Shown here in pieces: positions 1 to 10,200 of a stretch of 13,956 bases of DNA. A program made the translations under genes and the position numbers. Numbering within the stretch: the stretch's first letter is position 1; each line of letters begins with the position of its first letter. Source of the stretch: Paraglomus occultum (Eukaryota > Glomeromycota > Glomeromycetes > Paraglomerales > Paraglomeraceae); the NCBI GenBank assembly GCA_910592205.1, contig CAJVPJ010000968.1, positions 1-13,956 of the forward strand. Direction: 5' to 3'. The notes below the pieces were generated by a model that was given only the letters and a program-made list of their open reading frames with translations, was not told the origin of the DNA and ran no database searches.

Positions 1-171
1 GCCGAAAGGTTCCGTTTGAAAAGAGTTAAATCTCAAGGTCAGTATTCCGCCGCTCTCCCAGGAATATTGGCTCGACAATAGCTAGCAAATAGTTCTTATC
101 TTTTTTTCTTTTCAAACTTTTCAAGCAACATAACTAGAACTAACTAAAAAAACAGGTCAACCTATTCAGTG

Positions 172-732
172 TCAAATAGTATCAAAATCGTATATAGTTT
201 TTGGAGGTTCTTTTGAAGAAAATACTACTTTTTCAACTTTTTCAACTCTTTCCTCTAAACCAGAAACATTTTTAACTACATCAGAAATCGTTTCTCCTCT
301 GTTTGTTGAATTCTGATTGAACTGCATTAATTTTATTGTCAACACGCTGATTATGTTTTTGATGAGCTTCTATGTTCCTTTTTTTGTTTCTATTCCCTTG
401 TACTTTCTTCAATTCTTCTTCCCTCATTTGTTCTCTCAAGATTTTATTACAACATTGGCTACATCTTCAAGCTATTTTTTGCCCCCTCAGATCAACTCCT
501 TTTTTATCTCTTAATCATTTTATTCTTTTAGGTGTGTAAAGTGAGACATCCCTCCACTTTCCTTGTTTACTATGTTTGCCACATCAATCACACGATTGTT
601 CTTATAAGTATAAACTACATTAGCATTTTCAACAAAGTAATTATCTTCATCTTTGAAATTTTCAAGAAATACCATAACAAAAATAAAATCACTAAGATTA
701 TAACCTAATACTAGTAATGTATATTTATACAT
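172..732 (-). pseudogene. Possible degraded coiled-coil coding sequence
   Basis: I do not recognise this. On the minus strand an open stretch from an ATG at 732 to a stop near 520 encodes 70 residues containing DVANIVNKE. Further along the same strand (471-434) a similar peptide, EDVANVVIK, appears. After it come Lys/Glu/Gln-rich helical stretches (RVDNKINAVQSEFNK, stop at 281-283) and, in another frame, GLEERVEKVEKVV, ending at a stop at 172-174. The charged heptad-like spacing suggests a coiled coil, and the frame changes suggest a decayed gene or mis-seen introns. The DNA is AT-rich, so some of these open stretches may be chance. No start, promoter or splice pattern is convincing. Confidence 0.22.
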
Positions 733-874
733 TAATTATTATTTCTTTTATTTACGTTTTACAAATTAAAAGCAGGAAAAGTTAGCAATATTTATTTAAA
801 AATTAGACAGAAACTTAATGAACACAAGAACAAATTAAAGTGGTGAAACATGATGGTAAGTCATGCTATATATT

Positions 875-2298
875 TTATTCATTGCCAGTATATGTTGGTC
901 TTGGACAAGTAATATCTTTGAATTCATCCCTTACAAATGGGCGAATATTTTTATAGAGATACTCTTGACGTTTGTAATCCAATGGAGGAGGTGTTAGTAT
1001 TAGAATTGAGAAAAATTTGATCTCTTTGGTAATTTCAGAAACACTTGCTTTTCTAGTTTTTGGCAAATTAAATTCAGTAAACGCACCATTAGCAACCGGC
1101 TGACATTCAGACGCATCGGTAACAATTCCAAACACCCTATCCACGTCCTGCCCATTATCGATTTCTTCGGCTTTACGTTTACGTGACAGAGTTGACTCCA
1201 TCTGTACAGACGCCTGAGCGAATCCCTTCATAAAGTCTTCCCTTTTAACTTCAATTATACCAAGGATCCTACCGGTTGAACGACATTCTATTGCATAGTC
1301 AAGATTTCCTTGCCCATTTCGACCCTCAATAAGTTTTTCCGGTATAAGTTTGAAATTATCTTTGTAAAACGAGACTCCGGAAGCCAGATAGCAGTAAGAA
1401 TAAATAGTCTTCGTTGCCTCATTGGCCTTGTTAAGAGGAGTAACATTTTGACTTCTGCCATTAGGTGCTTAATCACAGCCTTGGAGTTATCACTGTTTAA
1501 GTCTGCAGAACCACATAAAAAAGGAGGGAATACGTCAATGTCGGGATTTGGGTCACTGCTAATACCATATAGCTGGCACACTTTGGGGAAAGACCAATCT
1601 GAGAAAGGTTTTGATGGCGTCTCGATGAATACGGTAAATTTAAGTTTTGTTTTTGAAACTAGTGACTGCAACATCTCACGGAATGAGACATCGTTCCTAG
1701 GTAAATATCTATCCCCATCACTCATAAAGTTTAGTACCGCTCCATCGTTCTCAAGCGCTGGCGGTTTGTACAATTCACGTATATAATCTTTGAGATCTTT
1801 GAGACCTGCTTGCTCGATATTTACAGTCCACTTATTTGCCTTCTGTTTCGGTTTAACGACGACGTCGAAGTCTGCAATGCAACAGCTTAGTTAGTAAAAT
1901 CCTTTTTTTTAGGCAGTAGTTTGATGAGGTGCTACCTTGTTTTTTATAACCTAAAATTTTCAGCCGGCCAAAAATTTATACGTACCATGTGTGGACTTGC
2001 TAAGTTTCTCCTTCAACGAGGCGACTTTCTCAAGTAATTTCTGTTCACGGCTCGTGGTGGCGGTCTCTGGCGGTTCGACTAAGACGTGAATATGCTTCTT
2101 GGGTGGCTTCGAGGTCCAGTAGTCTCCAATTTCATTTATCGCTAACAGCTCGACACTGTCCTGGAGTGAGAGACTGCTTAAGAGATCGTCGCGATCGCCA
2201 GGAATTTCTACTTTCCAAAGCTTGAGCTTGTCTGCGTCTAAACCAGCAAAGTCATTATGTTTTTCCTTCTTTATGGTCTTCTTGAGGTCACATAAAAA
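875..2298 (-). pseudogene. Crinkler (CRN) type effector-like gene, 5'-truncated and frameshifted
   Basis: Two minus-strand exons are visible: 2298-1986 and 1871-875, joined by an intron at 1985-1872 with GTACGT donor, TACTAAC branch site and CAG acceptor. The first exon encodes the typical Crinkler N-terminal ubiquitin-like region (HNDFAGLDADKLKLWKVEIP, then LSLQDSVELLAI). The second continues with KWTVNIEQAGLKDLKDYIRE and IETPSKPFSDWSFPKVCQLY. A frameshift lies near 1441-1450; beyond it the other frame is the expected one and contains GRNGQGNLDYAIE and GIIEVKRED, a D...E-x-K pattern like PD-(D/E)XK nucleases. The initiator and first 30 or so residues are missing: a TGA at 2299-2301 stops the frame. 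After VFGIVTDASE the expected continuation is replaced by an unfamiliar tail ending at 875. In the family, such proteins are NTPase/nuclease-like effectors thought to act in nuclei. This copy looks inactive. A sequencing error could explain the frameshift but not the lost 5' end. Confidence 0.8.
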
Positions 2299-2303
2299 TC
2301 ACG

Positions 2304-2420
2304 GGCGTGCATATAGAGAGGGTAAAAAAACCGTGCAATGCAGAATATAGAGGGTGTGCATATATTACTAACTCCCAGCTTGGGAATAAGACTTGGCGTG
2401 CATATATGGAGGGTAGACTG
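2304..2420 (-). mobile_element. Tc1/mariner (pogo-like) terminal repeat fragment
   Basis: Read on the minus strand, 2420-2395 begins CAGTCTACCCTCCATATATG, directly preceded by TA, as expected for the terminus of a Tc1/mariner or pogo-like element inserted at a TA. A near-identical block lies at 2304-2324 in the same orientation, and a partial third version (TATAGAGGGTGTGCATATAT) lies around 2346-2365. Only one end is present; no transposase was found and the matching other end is missing, so this is a remnant. Its inner side abuts the cut 5' end of the Crinkler-type gene. Confidence 0.5.
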
Positions 2421-3687
2421 TAATTTAATTATAATATAATTTTTATTTATCTAAAAGTTTAAAATTAATCCACGTAATAAATTTACAAATCCGAAAGCGC
2501 TGTTGAATAGCCATCTGCGATGTCCTGTATTTGATCTCTCTTGTTTTTCACTAAATAAATCATTTCGAACGACAACTCCCGACTCATATTGTCAATTCAC
2601 TAACAGCAGTTTTAGTTAATTGGGCAACGTTCGCATTTTGTGGTCCATGGTGAATGATTCGAACGGATATGTTTATTTCTATCTATCAGTAGCGGTAGTT
2701 TCCTAGTGCATAAATAGAAAATGGATTTTCAATACCTTGTCCGTTTATGTTCTAATGTTCGTTCTAAATGACCAAAGAACCACCTTCCAATTATAAGACA
2801 ACGTTCAAACAGACCAACGTTGATCGTATTGTCACATGCATATAATGTGCAGTTTTGGGAAAAGCTGTATTGTATGCACGATTATCAATTAATTCAGATA
2901 TCGACAACTCTTTAAAAAGTTTTCCGACACTTAATTCCGCTTTTTTCACTACTTTGACAACTTGCTATATACTCGGACAGCTCTTGTTTTGTTATTATCC
3001 TGCCAAGTCTATGTGGCATAGTCCCAACTCTAATAACCAGACATGCTTTCTAACTATCGACAAAGCGGTTGGAATTTTTTTTACTGGAAAAACGCGCGAT
3101 CGGATCTCAACATCAACAACGAGTAAGAAATAAAATTACAGGAAAGACTCAGATAAGAATGACAAAGAATGGCACACGTAATATAAATAAAGTTTTACTT
3201 GAATGAAATATAAATCAACGCGCAATTAGAGACATCAAGACATCACTTGGAAGAGGACAACATTGACTATCCCACAAAGCGCGTCCCTTACCAGAGAACT
3301 GATAGAACCATTTTGTAAAGCACTGTACAATATTATTTTGTTTTTTATTAAATTTTTTATAGACAAATGGTAATCGTGAACTAACAAACCATTGCTTTTT
3401 GCTAGGTAGCTTGTTAGAGGTTTGCTGCTTGGCATGCTGGTTTGGAAACAAGCTGTTAGATTATTTATCCCCCATAATTAATCCACGTAGCGTAAAACAA
3501 GGAATAAAAAAAAGTTATTCGTGTTTCGCAGTATAATAATAATGCGCTCCAAACATTTAATAAATTGAGACGCAAACTCGATTACGTTCTGTGTCATCGA
3601 TAAACTCAGTAGAATGTGACCACAAACGCCCGAGAAACTATATAATAATAAGGGAACCTTATTGGTGAAAAAATTTAACCGCTTATC

Positions 3688-3740
3688 TTATTATTATCAT
3701 TATTATTATGGAATATTAGTAATAATAATAATAATAATGA
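3688..3740. repeat. Inverted TTA/TAA microsatellite pair
   Basis: A TTATTATTATCATTATTATTAT-like arm (3688-3709) is followed, after about ten bases, by a TAA repeat arm (3720-3740). The two are near reverse complements, so the strand could fold into an AT-only hairpin of about 20 pairs with one C/A-type mismatch. Confidence 0.7.
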
Positions 3741-3785
3741 GTGTTGTTTCACACAGAATGCCTAAAATTCAAATTAGTTTAGATA

Positions 3786-3850
3786 CAGTCTAATAGTAAT
3801 AGGACTGATTCGGTTAAACGAAATCTAATCGGTATAAAGAGGTTTGACTG
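3786..3850. mobile_element. 65-bp TA-flanked mini-element with a pogo-like end
   Basis: The segment begins CAGTCTAATAG and ends GAGGTTTGACTG, with TA on both outer sides (3784-3785 and 3851-3852). On the minus strand the right end reads CAGTCAAACCTCTTTATACC, which resembles pogo/Tigger-type terminal repeats. The inner part contains a small palindrome (TTCGGTTAAACGAA). The left end matches the right only over the outermost CAGTC, so this is either a tiny deletion derivative or a decayed MITE fragment. No coding capacity. Confidence 0.45.
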
Positions 3851-4620
3851 TAGTCTATATGACCTGGCTATTCGTTTCTGAAAAAAGCATTCTTTCAGAC
3901 TTAATTAATTCATAATGTCTTTTTAATTAGAACCTGCACGAGCATTTCATTGACTGTAATACGCGTCACAGCGGAAATAAACCAAAGGGACAACGAAACA
4001 CTCATAGCATTAATGTTATGCATGTCAACTCCTAGACAGATGCCTGATTTGCGATATGCGTGATAATAAGCACATATTCTTTATAATTATTCCTGCACGG
4101 TTGACTTTTCTTATAAGATTATAGTGAGCGTTAAGTATAGCGAATAGAGAAAATGCTATACGACAGTTTGTGAATATAATCGAGTTAGCATAGAAAAGTG
4201 GTATGTTTTTCCTAAGCGATCTTCTCCACCAAAAGAAGTGTGCTGGAACGTGGTAAACCTGGTACAGCTCAGGACACGTCGAATTTTTCCTACGGGGCAG
4301 TGGACCACGCGACGGGTAAAGAGTCGGTAGTAGTAGCAAGACGACAGCTGCGACTTTGTCATTAAATCAGATGAATAAGATTATTAAACAACACACTGTT
4401 ATTATTAACAATTTCTATCGTTTTCACCGCTCGTTTCCTCATTTCAATTTTTAATGGCAGAATTAAGGATGCTCAAACTTCTTCTGTGGTAGAAGACTCC
4501 GATCTAATTAATTATAATCACGATCTCGCAGGATAAACGCCAAGACTTTCTAAATTTGGTATGAATTTCATAGAAAATCGATCGTTTTGATCGTTCTTGT
4601 GGAAAAGCTCGGTTTGATCA

Positions 4621-6783
4621 ATGAGTTTTGGAGAAGTCAACAGTCGATTCATTCAGTGGTATAAAAGGAACGGGGGATACTTGTCTGACAAAATATCATT
4701 CAAGGATTACTCCGACGAGGGAGCAGGAAGAGGGATGATTGCTGTTGAAGATATAGATGTATGTGGTAGTGTGTCAAATTTTAAGAATCTCTTGTGCAAT
4801 AGCCACTTATGTTAATCCGTCAACTTTAATACAAGCCAGCCTCAAACGGTTCTTTTTAAAACGCCCTATTCGCTTCTTCTCAACTTTCAAACATCATCAT
4901 TGGCTCCGCTCCTTCCTGACGACTTGTTTTCCAATCTTCGAAAACACAATTCATGGTTTCCTTTAATACTTTGTTTGATGTACGAAAGCACGATGGAGAA
5001 TTCAAAATGGAGGGAGTATTTTAGCATCCTACAGAAAGAGTACGCAACTCCTATGTTCTGGGAGAATGAGGAAATAAAGGAGTTGAAGGGGACTGGTGTA
5101 ATAGGTGAGTGTATAAGCGGATAGAATTACAAAGTGGTAGATGATTATTCATGGATGTAGTAAGAGGTGAACCGGCTTGGAGTAACTTGTATTATAGAGA
5201 AGTGACTATAAATGATATAAAAAAAGATAAAATCGGAAAAGAAGATGCGGAGAAAGGATTTGTCGACTATTTGCTGCCTGTGATTGAGGTATCGTGGGAC
5301 TATATCTGATATATCAAGTCCGTATTCTCGTAGCCATATCTTAACATGCTATTGTTTATTGACTCCACTCATGCAGGGTCATTCTGAGCTTTTTGATCCA
5401 ACGGTCCATAATATCTCCTTATTTCATCAGATAGGATCTATGATCATGGCGAATGCTTTCTACAATGAACAATTTCAAGATAAAAATGAAGAAGACGAAG
5501 ACGAAGGAGAAGAAGGAGAAGAAGGAGAAGAAGAAGATGAAGAAGAAGAAGATGATGATGATGAAGATGATGATGAAGAGGAGGAGGAGGAGGAGGATAA
5601 TGAGAGTGAAAGGGGGGATAACGATGATGGAGAAGTCACAATGGTACCAATGGCTGACATGCTTAATCATAAAACTGGATTCAATAACGTACGTTGGCAG
5701 GCACGTCATTAAAATGCAACTAAGCAGTCAATTTGTGGACTAATAGTTTGTTGCGCGTAGGCCAGATTATTTCGTGAAGATGATGGGTTGGCTATGATTG
5801 CAATTAAGAAAATAACAAAGGGTGAACAAATCGTAAGTATTTTTTTCAAAGATTGTGATAATGATTGAAATACAAAATCGTTTATCAGTTTCAAAATTTA
5901 GTATAACACATATGGAGACTTATGCTCAGCAGGTCAGTCTCAGTCCGCCTTGATATTTTATAACTACGTGTAGTTTCTCACATATCAACTTCAATAGATC
6001 TTCTTCGGAAATATGGCTTTGTCGATGTAGACAACGTGCATGACTTTGTTGAAATCGACAGACAAATGGTAGTTGATACCCTCTGCAATGATAACAAAAT
6101 TACCAAAGAGAAAAAGGTACAATTATTTATTGAAGCCTTCCGCTATTATATTTCATGCTAACATTAAAGCACGTTATGCTAGGTTAATTTCCTGCTTGAA
6201 GAGAACGTCTTGGACGAGTTAGTATTTAAAAAAAAAACGATGAAAATCCAAGCTATGCTTTTTTTACTATACTCAATCAGGCATCCTCATTCTATAGTGC
6301 GTTTGTGATAGACATAAATGGTGATATTACGGCAGAATTGATTATAACCGGTAAGAATTAACATTAAAATGGATTTGTATAATCTTTCCCAATATTAATT
6401 GTCTTGGCTGCAGCGAAAGTGCTTGTCTCCCCGATACGAGCAAATGCAAAACTCCCAAAGCCCATTCTGACGCACGATGTCATACCGTCTTTGATAAGGC
6501 TGTTGGATAAGAGATTGGACGACTATAAGACTGCCATTGAGGTACAGCATGACCTTATTAAGAGGACAAGATTATCAGTTCTCAATTAATGCTTTTTTTT
6601 TCACAGGATGATGAAAGAATTTTAAAGCACGTATACAACGTACCTGTCAACTTATATAATGCAGTAGTCGTCAGACTAAGTGAGAAAAAAATATTGATCA
6701 AGGCATCGGAGAAACTAAATTCATTATTGAAAAGAAAGTTTGAGAGACAAAAAAAGAAGAGAAAGTACAGCCATCCTCAATAA
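4621..6783 (+). CDS. RKM4: SET-domain lysine methyltransferase, RKM4/SETD6 type
   Basis: Eleven exons: 4621-4758, 4840-5104, 5167-5288, 5377-5688, 5761-5832, 5902-5932, 5998-6116, 6183-6221, 6281-6350, 6414-6541, 6607-6783. All introns are GT..AG, 59-88 nt, and the joined frame is open for 490 residues, close to the usual fungal RKM4 length. SET motifs run in order: GRGM near residue 36 (S-adenosylmethionine binding), MADMLNH at 267-273, GEQI at 300-303 followed by the catalytic-core NTYGDL at 305-310, then LLRKYGFVD. The rest matches the Rubisco-LSMT-type substrate-binding domain. The C-terminus is Lys/Arg-rich (KRKFERQKKKRK), a possible nuclear signal. RKM4 in yeast monomethylates a lysine of a large-subunit ribosomal protein; animal SETD6 methylates RelA. 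Substrate here is inferred. An acidic tract (residues about 212-260) is inserted just before the MADMLNH motif, where SETD6 proteins also carry a shorter acidic stretch. The ATG at 4621 is the first in frame and gives a typical N-terminus. Exact splice sites are my reading of consensus and phase. Confidence 0.85.
5485..5601 (+). repeat. GAA/GAT/GAG coding microsatellite (acidic tract)
   Basis: Almost pure runs of GAA, GAG, GAT and GAC codons within exon 4 of the SET gene encode an uninterrupted Glu/Asp stretch with a few glycines. Such tracts expand and contract by slippage. The frame is kept on both sides, so the tract is part of the protein. Open frames on the other strand here (poly-Ser, Phe/Ile-rich) are only its shadows. 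Confidence 0.85.
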
Positions 6784-7233
6784 TTGATGCATAGCGTTTA
6801 TCACAAGCCAAAGATGTATAACGGATTATGCAGGCCTACCATTCAACCTATATTTTACAATCTGTACGACGAAGTATGCATGTGTGCTTCAATGTCTTTC
6901 TTCTTGAGAGTTTCAGGTGCGCCCATCTGCAGACAAACAATACATAAATGGGTAGTTACAATGGCGCAAGATATCCGGATAATGCAGACTGTATTTTATA
7001 CCCGAATTGACGTATTTAGGAGGACAAGTATATCACAACAGATTGAAAACAAAGTTATCACTAACCTGTTCACCCTATCACTAGTACTATGATATAGTTT
7101 CAAATAATATAAAGTCCCTGCATTAACTGCGTTTTTATATTTTTAGTAACTTGCATTTTTTTGACGTATCTGCGAATGTATTCCCTGCAACCTCCTAGCT
7201 TCGTTAAATATTCATTTATCTTTGCCTAAAGAG
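6784..7233. other. Intergenic: SET gene 3' region and channel gene promoter
   Basis: About 450 bases separate the SET stop codon from the channel start. An open frame follows the stop at once (6784-7092), but it has no recognisable domain and is best seen as 3' untranslated sequence or chance. The region just before the channel gene is AT-rich, with a TTTTTATATTTTTA stretch around 7132-7145 that could serve as a TATA-like element. I see no clear AATAAA for the SET transcript. Confidence 0.5.
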
Positions 7234-10200
7234 ATGGCCATGGAGTTGCCTAAAATTCGGTTTGAAATACAAGAAGACCGCGATAATGAAGGGTTCACAG
7301 AGACAACTTTTACTTTCACCACTTTTGAAAAGCTGCCGGATAATCATGGTTGTATTTCTGTGAGTCCAAACGGTCGCAATATCGCTATAGTCGATCCTGG
7401 TGGGTGAAGTTTATTATTTTGGGTTACGATTTAATGTCATTGATTATAATTCTGCTCGTTCTATTGTTCTATGCTAACTTTTGATCCGCTTTCCCAGACG
7501 CTACTGCTATAAAAATTTATAATGTAATGATAGACGGCATGGTAACGTCTGTCAATGAGATATTGCTCCCGTCAAACTTTGCAAGAAAATTGGAAGCTAA
7601 AGAAGTTCATTACTCACTCGCAATATCCGACGATTGCACAATAGCAATATCAGTATTCAACGTATCACCCGACACTCTTCCTGATGTTAAATGGTCTAGC
7701 GAACTAAGCGAAGTAGACGTAAGCGATGACAATAAACTTTGTTTGCATCATTTGACTGTCGGCTCAACTAGAATAATAGTCACTCAGGAGGGCAAAAGCC
7801 TTGATCCTCTGAGCGCCGCAGGCATTATTCGATTTGCTGACGATAACACCGTGATCGTACTTCAAAATGAAGGTGCCTTTACGCTTTTTAACATAAAAAA
7901 GAACTATCAAAGAAAAATCGCATATCCACCAACAATGAGGGAGCGTCTATCATTAATAGAGGTATATGAACAAATCTTGTTGCTAGATAGATGTTCTGTC
8001 GGTAAATGGCTTATGAGTAATGATTCATCAAAAGGACTCGATGCTTTCGACATCACTAGTGGTGAATTGATACAAAAGTTTCAAAGAATCCCCGATAATA
8101 ACGCCGCTCTTATTCCCTTTGCTGCAATATCCTCCGACTCGAAGTTTTTGGCTGCTTGCGATAAAGACGGACGGGTGAATTTATATCTTACGGAAAATGG
8201 TATACATGTAGCCACTCTTAGGGCGGAAATATATGGACATTTCTTGTTCGCTGCATTTATTAATGACGATAAGAAACTGTTTACCATTATTGAAAATGAC
8301 AGCAGCTATTTCAGTGTAATTTATGAACTATCAGACTTTTACACCAACACAGAGTATCATTCAACCGTTTGGCATTTAAAAAAAGATTTTGGATTCGGCA
8401 ATTTAAAAAAAAGGAACCCAATAGTACAGACTTTTGCTGGATTATTCTATCTTGGAACGAGTGGTAAACCAACAAAGATAAATGTGGATTCAATCGCCGA
8501 GTATGCGTTTAGCGAAAATACAATTTTTCGCGACGGTAAAAAGATTTCTCAGAAAACAGATGAACAGCCACATGAAATATCTAACAGATTGTCCATCAAC
8601 GTTTCCGAAAAGAAAACCAGAGCACTTAATCCGTTTATACATGATACTACTGATTTTGAGCCATGGGACAGAACAGGACGACCGCACAGATCAGAAAGTC
8701 TGGATGATTCAAGATGTTTATTCCTGATTGTTGGAGAGGAGACAATACAGATATGGGAAGAGCGCAAGGCACTGTACTTTTGGGCTGCACATGATTTTAT
8801 ATCCAATCAATCGAAAGCGTCCGCTGATAAATCCGATAAGTTTCATATATTTGATAAATTCGAGAAAACCGATAAAACCGATAAAACCATCACCAAAATT
8901 GAGTATCACACATCCCGACGAGACGGAAATAATTTGATATTAAGCGTAAAAACTGATGACAAACCAGAGGATACTATTATTTACTTGTGCGATATATTTA
9001 GCAAAGGCATGCCTATAAGGCAGTCAGTGGTGTCACTCGTTAATAGCTTGGCTTTTATCAAGCGGATACAGCATCAACAGACATCCAGCTCGAGTTATGT
9101 TCGTAATTCAAAAAGGATACGTGATCTTGAACAGTGTACATGTCAAGCCATTTATGATGTGATTGCGAATCAACCGGACATTTGGCAGTTAATGGATTCA
9201 AAATATAAAGTCATGAGAACTTTATTACGTGCACAGTGTGACAAGATTATAACCGAAATATTGAAACCGGAGAGCCATTTACATCGACCGCAGTTTTATA
9301 ACGATGGACATCACTATTATGAAAGCGATTTAACGATCGCATCTGGAACGAGTAGGGAATGTCTAAGAAAGTTGTTAGATTATTATAGTCAGAAGACATT
9401 AGAATTAGATACAGTTGGCTGGATGTCCACATTCTCATGTGCTTTACCATCGTTATATAGCAAACATCGAGGTCAGTAGACATTTCACAGAACTGTTTAC
9501 ATAGTTCTGCGAATGCTATTCACGTTATGCTCGCTTTAGACACTTTGGCAAAACAACTAACCATGTTTTTGTTACTAGATATTATTGATGAATTTTTCGC
9601 GAGATCAGCTGTCTTTGGAGCCATGACTATCGATGCCGAGAAATTTGACTACTGCAATATTGACTTAGCCCCGGAAGAACTAGATACAGTACAAACGATT
9701 GATCTTATTCCAAAGTTACAACCACCGCCCGAGCTGGATGATGACGACAACGACGCCTCTCTATCGGTCTTCCAAAAGATTCGACACTATGGACTCAACC
9801 CATTGTTCAGGAGGTCACGTGAATTAGTACCTGAAGAAGAATACAAACAGGCTAGATTCGGTACATTGTGTCTAGCTCCTCTACCTGAATTCGATGCCTA
9901 CGGTAGTTCAACAGAGTGGAAAGTTCGATTCTCAAGGCCGGTATTTTTGCGAAATACGGCAGAATGGTTATCTAAACTATCAACACCATCGTTCTTACTT
10001 TGGATTCCGGCGGTTAACGTTCTGTATATGTTGTTCATATCGAGATCCACCAAATGTACACGAAGCCCTTTCCTCAATCTGTTTAAATTGCTTCCATCAA
10101 ATTCTTTGTTCGAGAGTCCTTGTATGGAGGCCGTGGTCGACTTTAAATGGAGGAAATATGGGCAGAACAAATTTGCTCAATATCTTATATACTATTGTGT

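Larger units (their letters stand above)
2423..4620. other. AT-rich intergenic stretch without a convincing gene
   Basis: This stretch lies between the Crinkler remnant and the SET gene. Open frames here are short, overlap each other on both strands, and show no recognisable domain. It holds a 65-bp TA-flanked mini-element, an inverted trinucleotide repeat, and a 14-bp direct repeat (AATTAATCCACGTA at 2463-2476 and 3476-3489), which could be chance in AT-rich DNA. The last few hundred bases must contain the promoter of the SET gene, but I see no clear TATA element or other core motif. Confidence 0.6.

Noticed and set aside
2483-2587. A 34-codon minus-strand frame containing IYLVKNKRDQIQDIADG
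   Set aside because: Helical and protein-like, possibly a fragment of something, but too short, with an in-frame stop just upstream and no family I can name.
2855-3133. A 92-codon plus-strand open frame
   Set aside because: It opens with TTG, not ATG, has no known domain, and lies in AT-rich DNA.
3215-3451. Two overlapping minus-strand open frames of 78 and 66 codons
   Set aside because: They compete for the same DNA in different frames and neither resembles a known protein.
2463-3489. A 14-bp direct repeat (AATTAATCCACGTA) bounding about 1 kb, resembling a target-site duplication
   Set aside because: In 14 kb of AT-rich DNA a chance 14-bp match is likely, and the interior shows no element features.
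4025-4362. Overlapping minus-strand open frames upstream of the SET gene
   Set aside because: No domain, no splice pattern, probably promoter-region DNA.
5419-5709. Poly-Ser and Phe/Ile-rich open frames on the minus strand, and a Lys/Met-rich plus-strand frame
   Set aside because: They are alternative-frame readings of the GAA/GAT/GAG tract in the SET gene.
6855-6926. A 23-codon minus-strand frame starting MGAPETLKKK after a CTGCAG
   Set aside because: It looked like the first exon of a gene, but it stops at once and nothing continues it towards the SET gene.
6784-7092. A 102-codon plus-strand open frame right after the SET stop codon
   Set aside because: No recognisable domain and no splice evidence; probably untranslated sequence.
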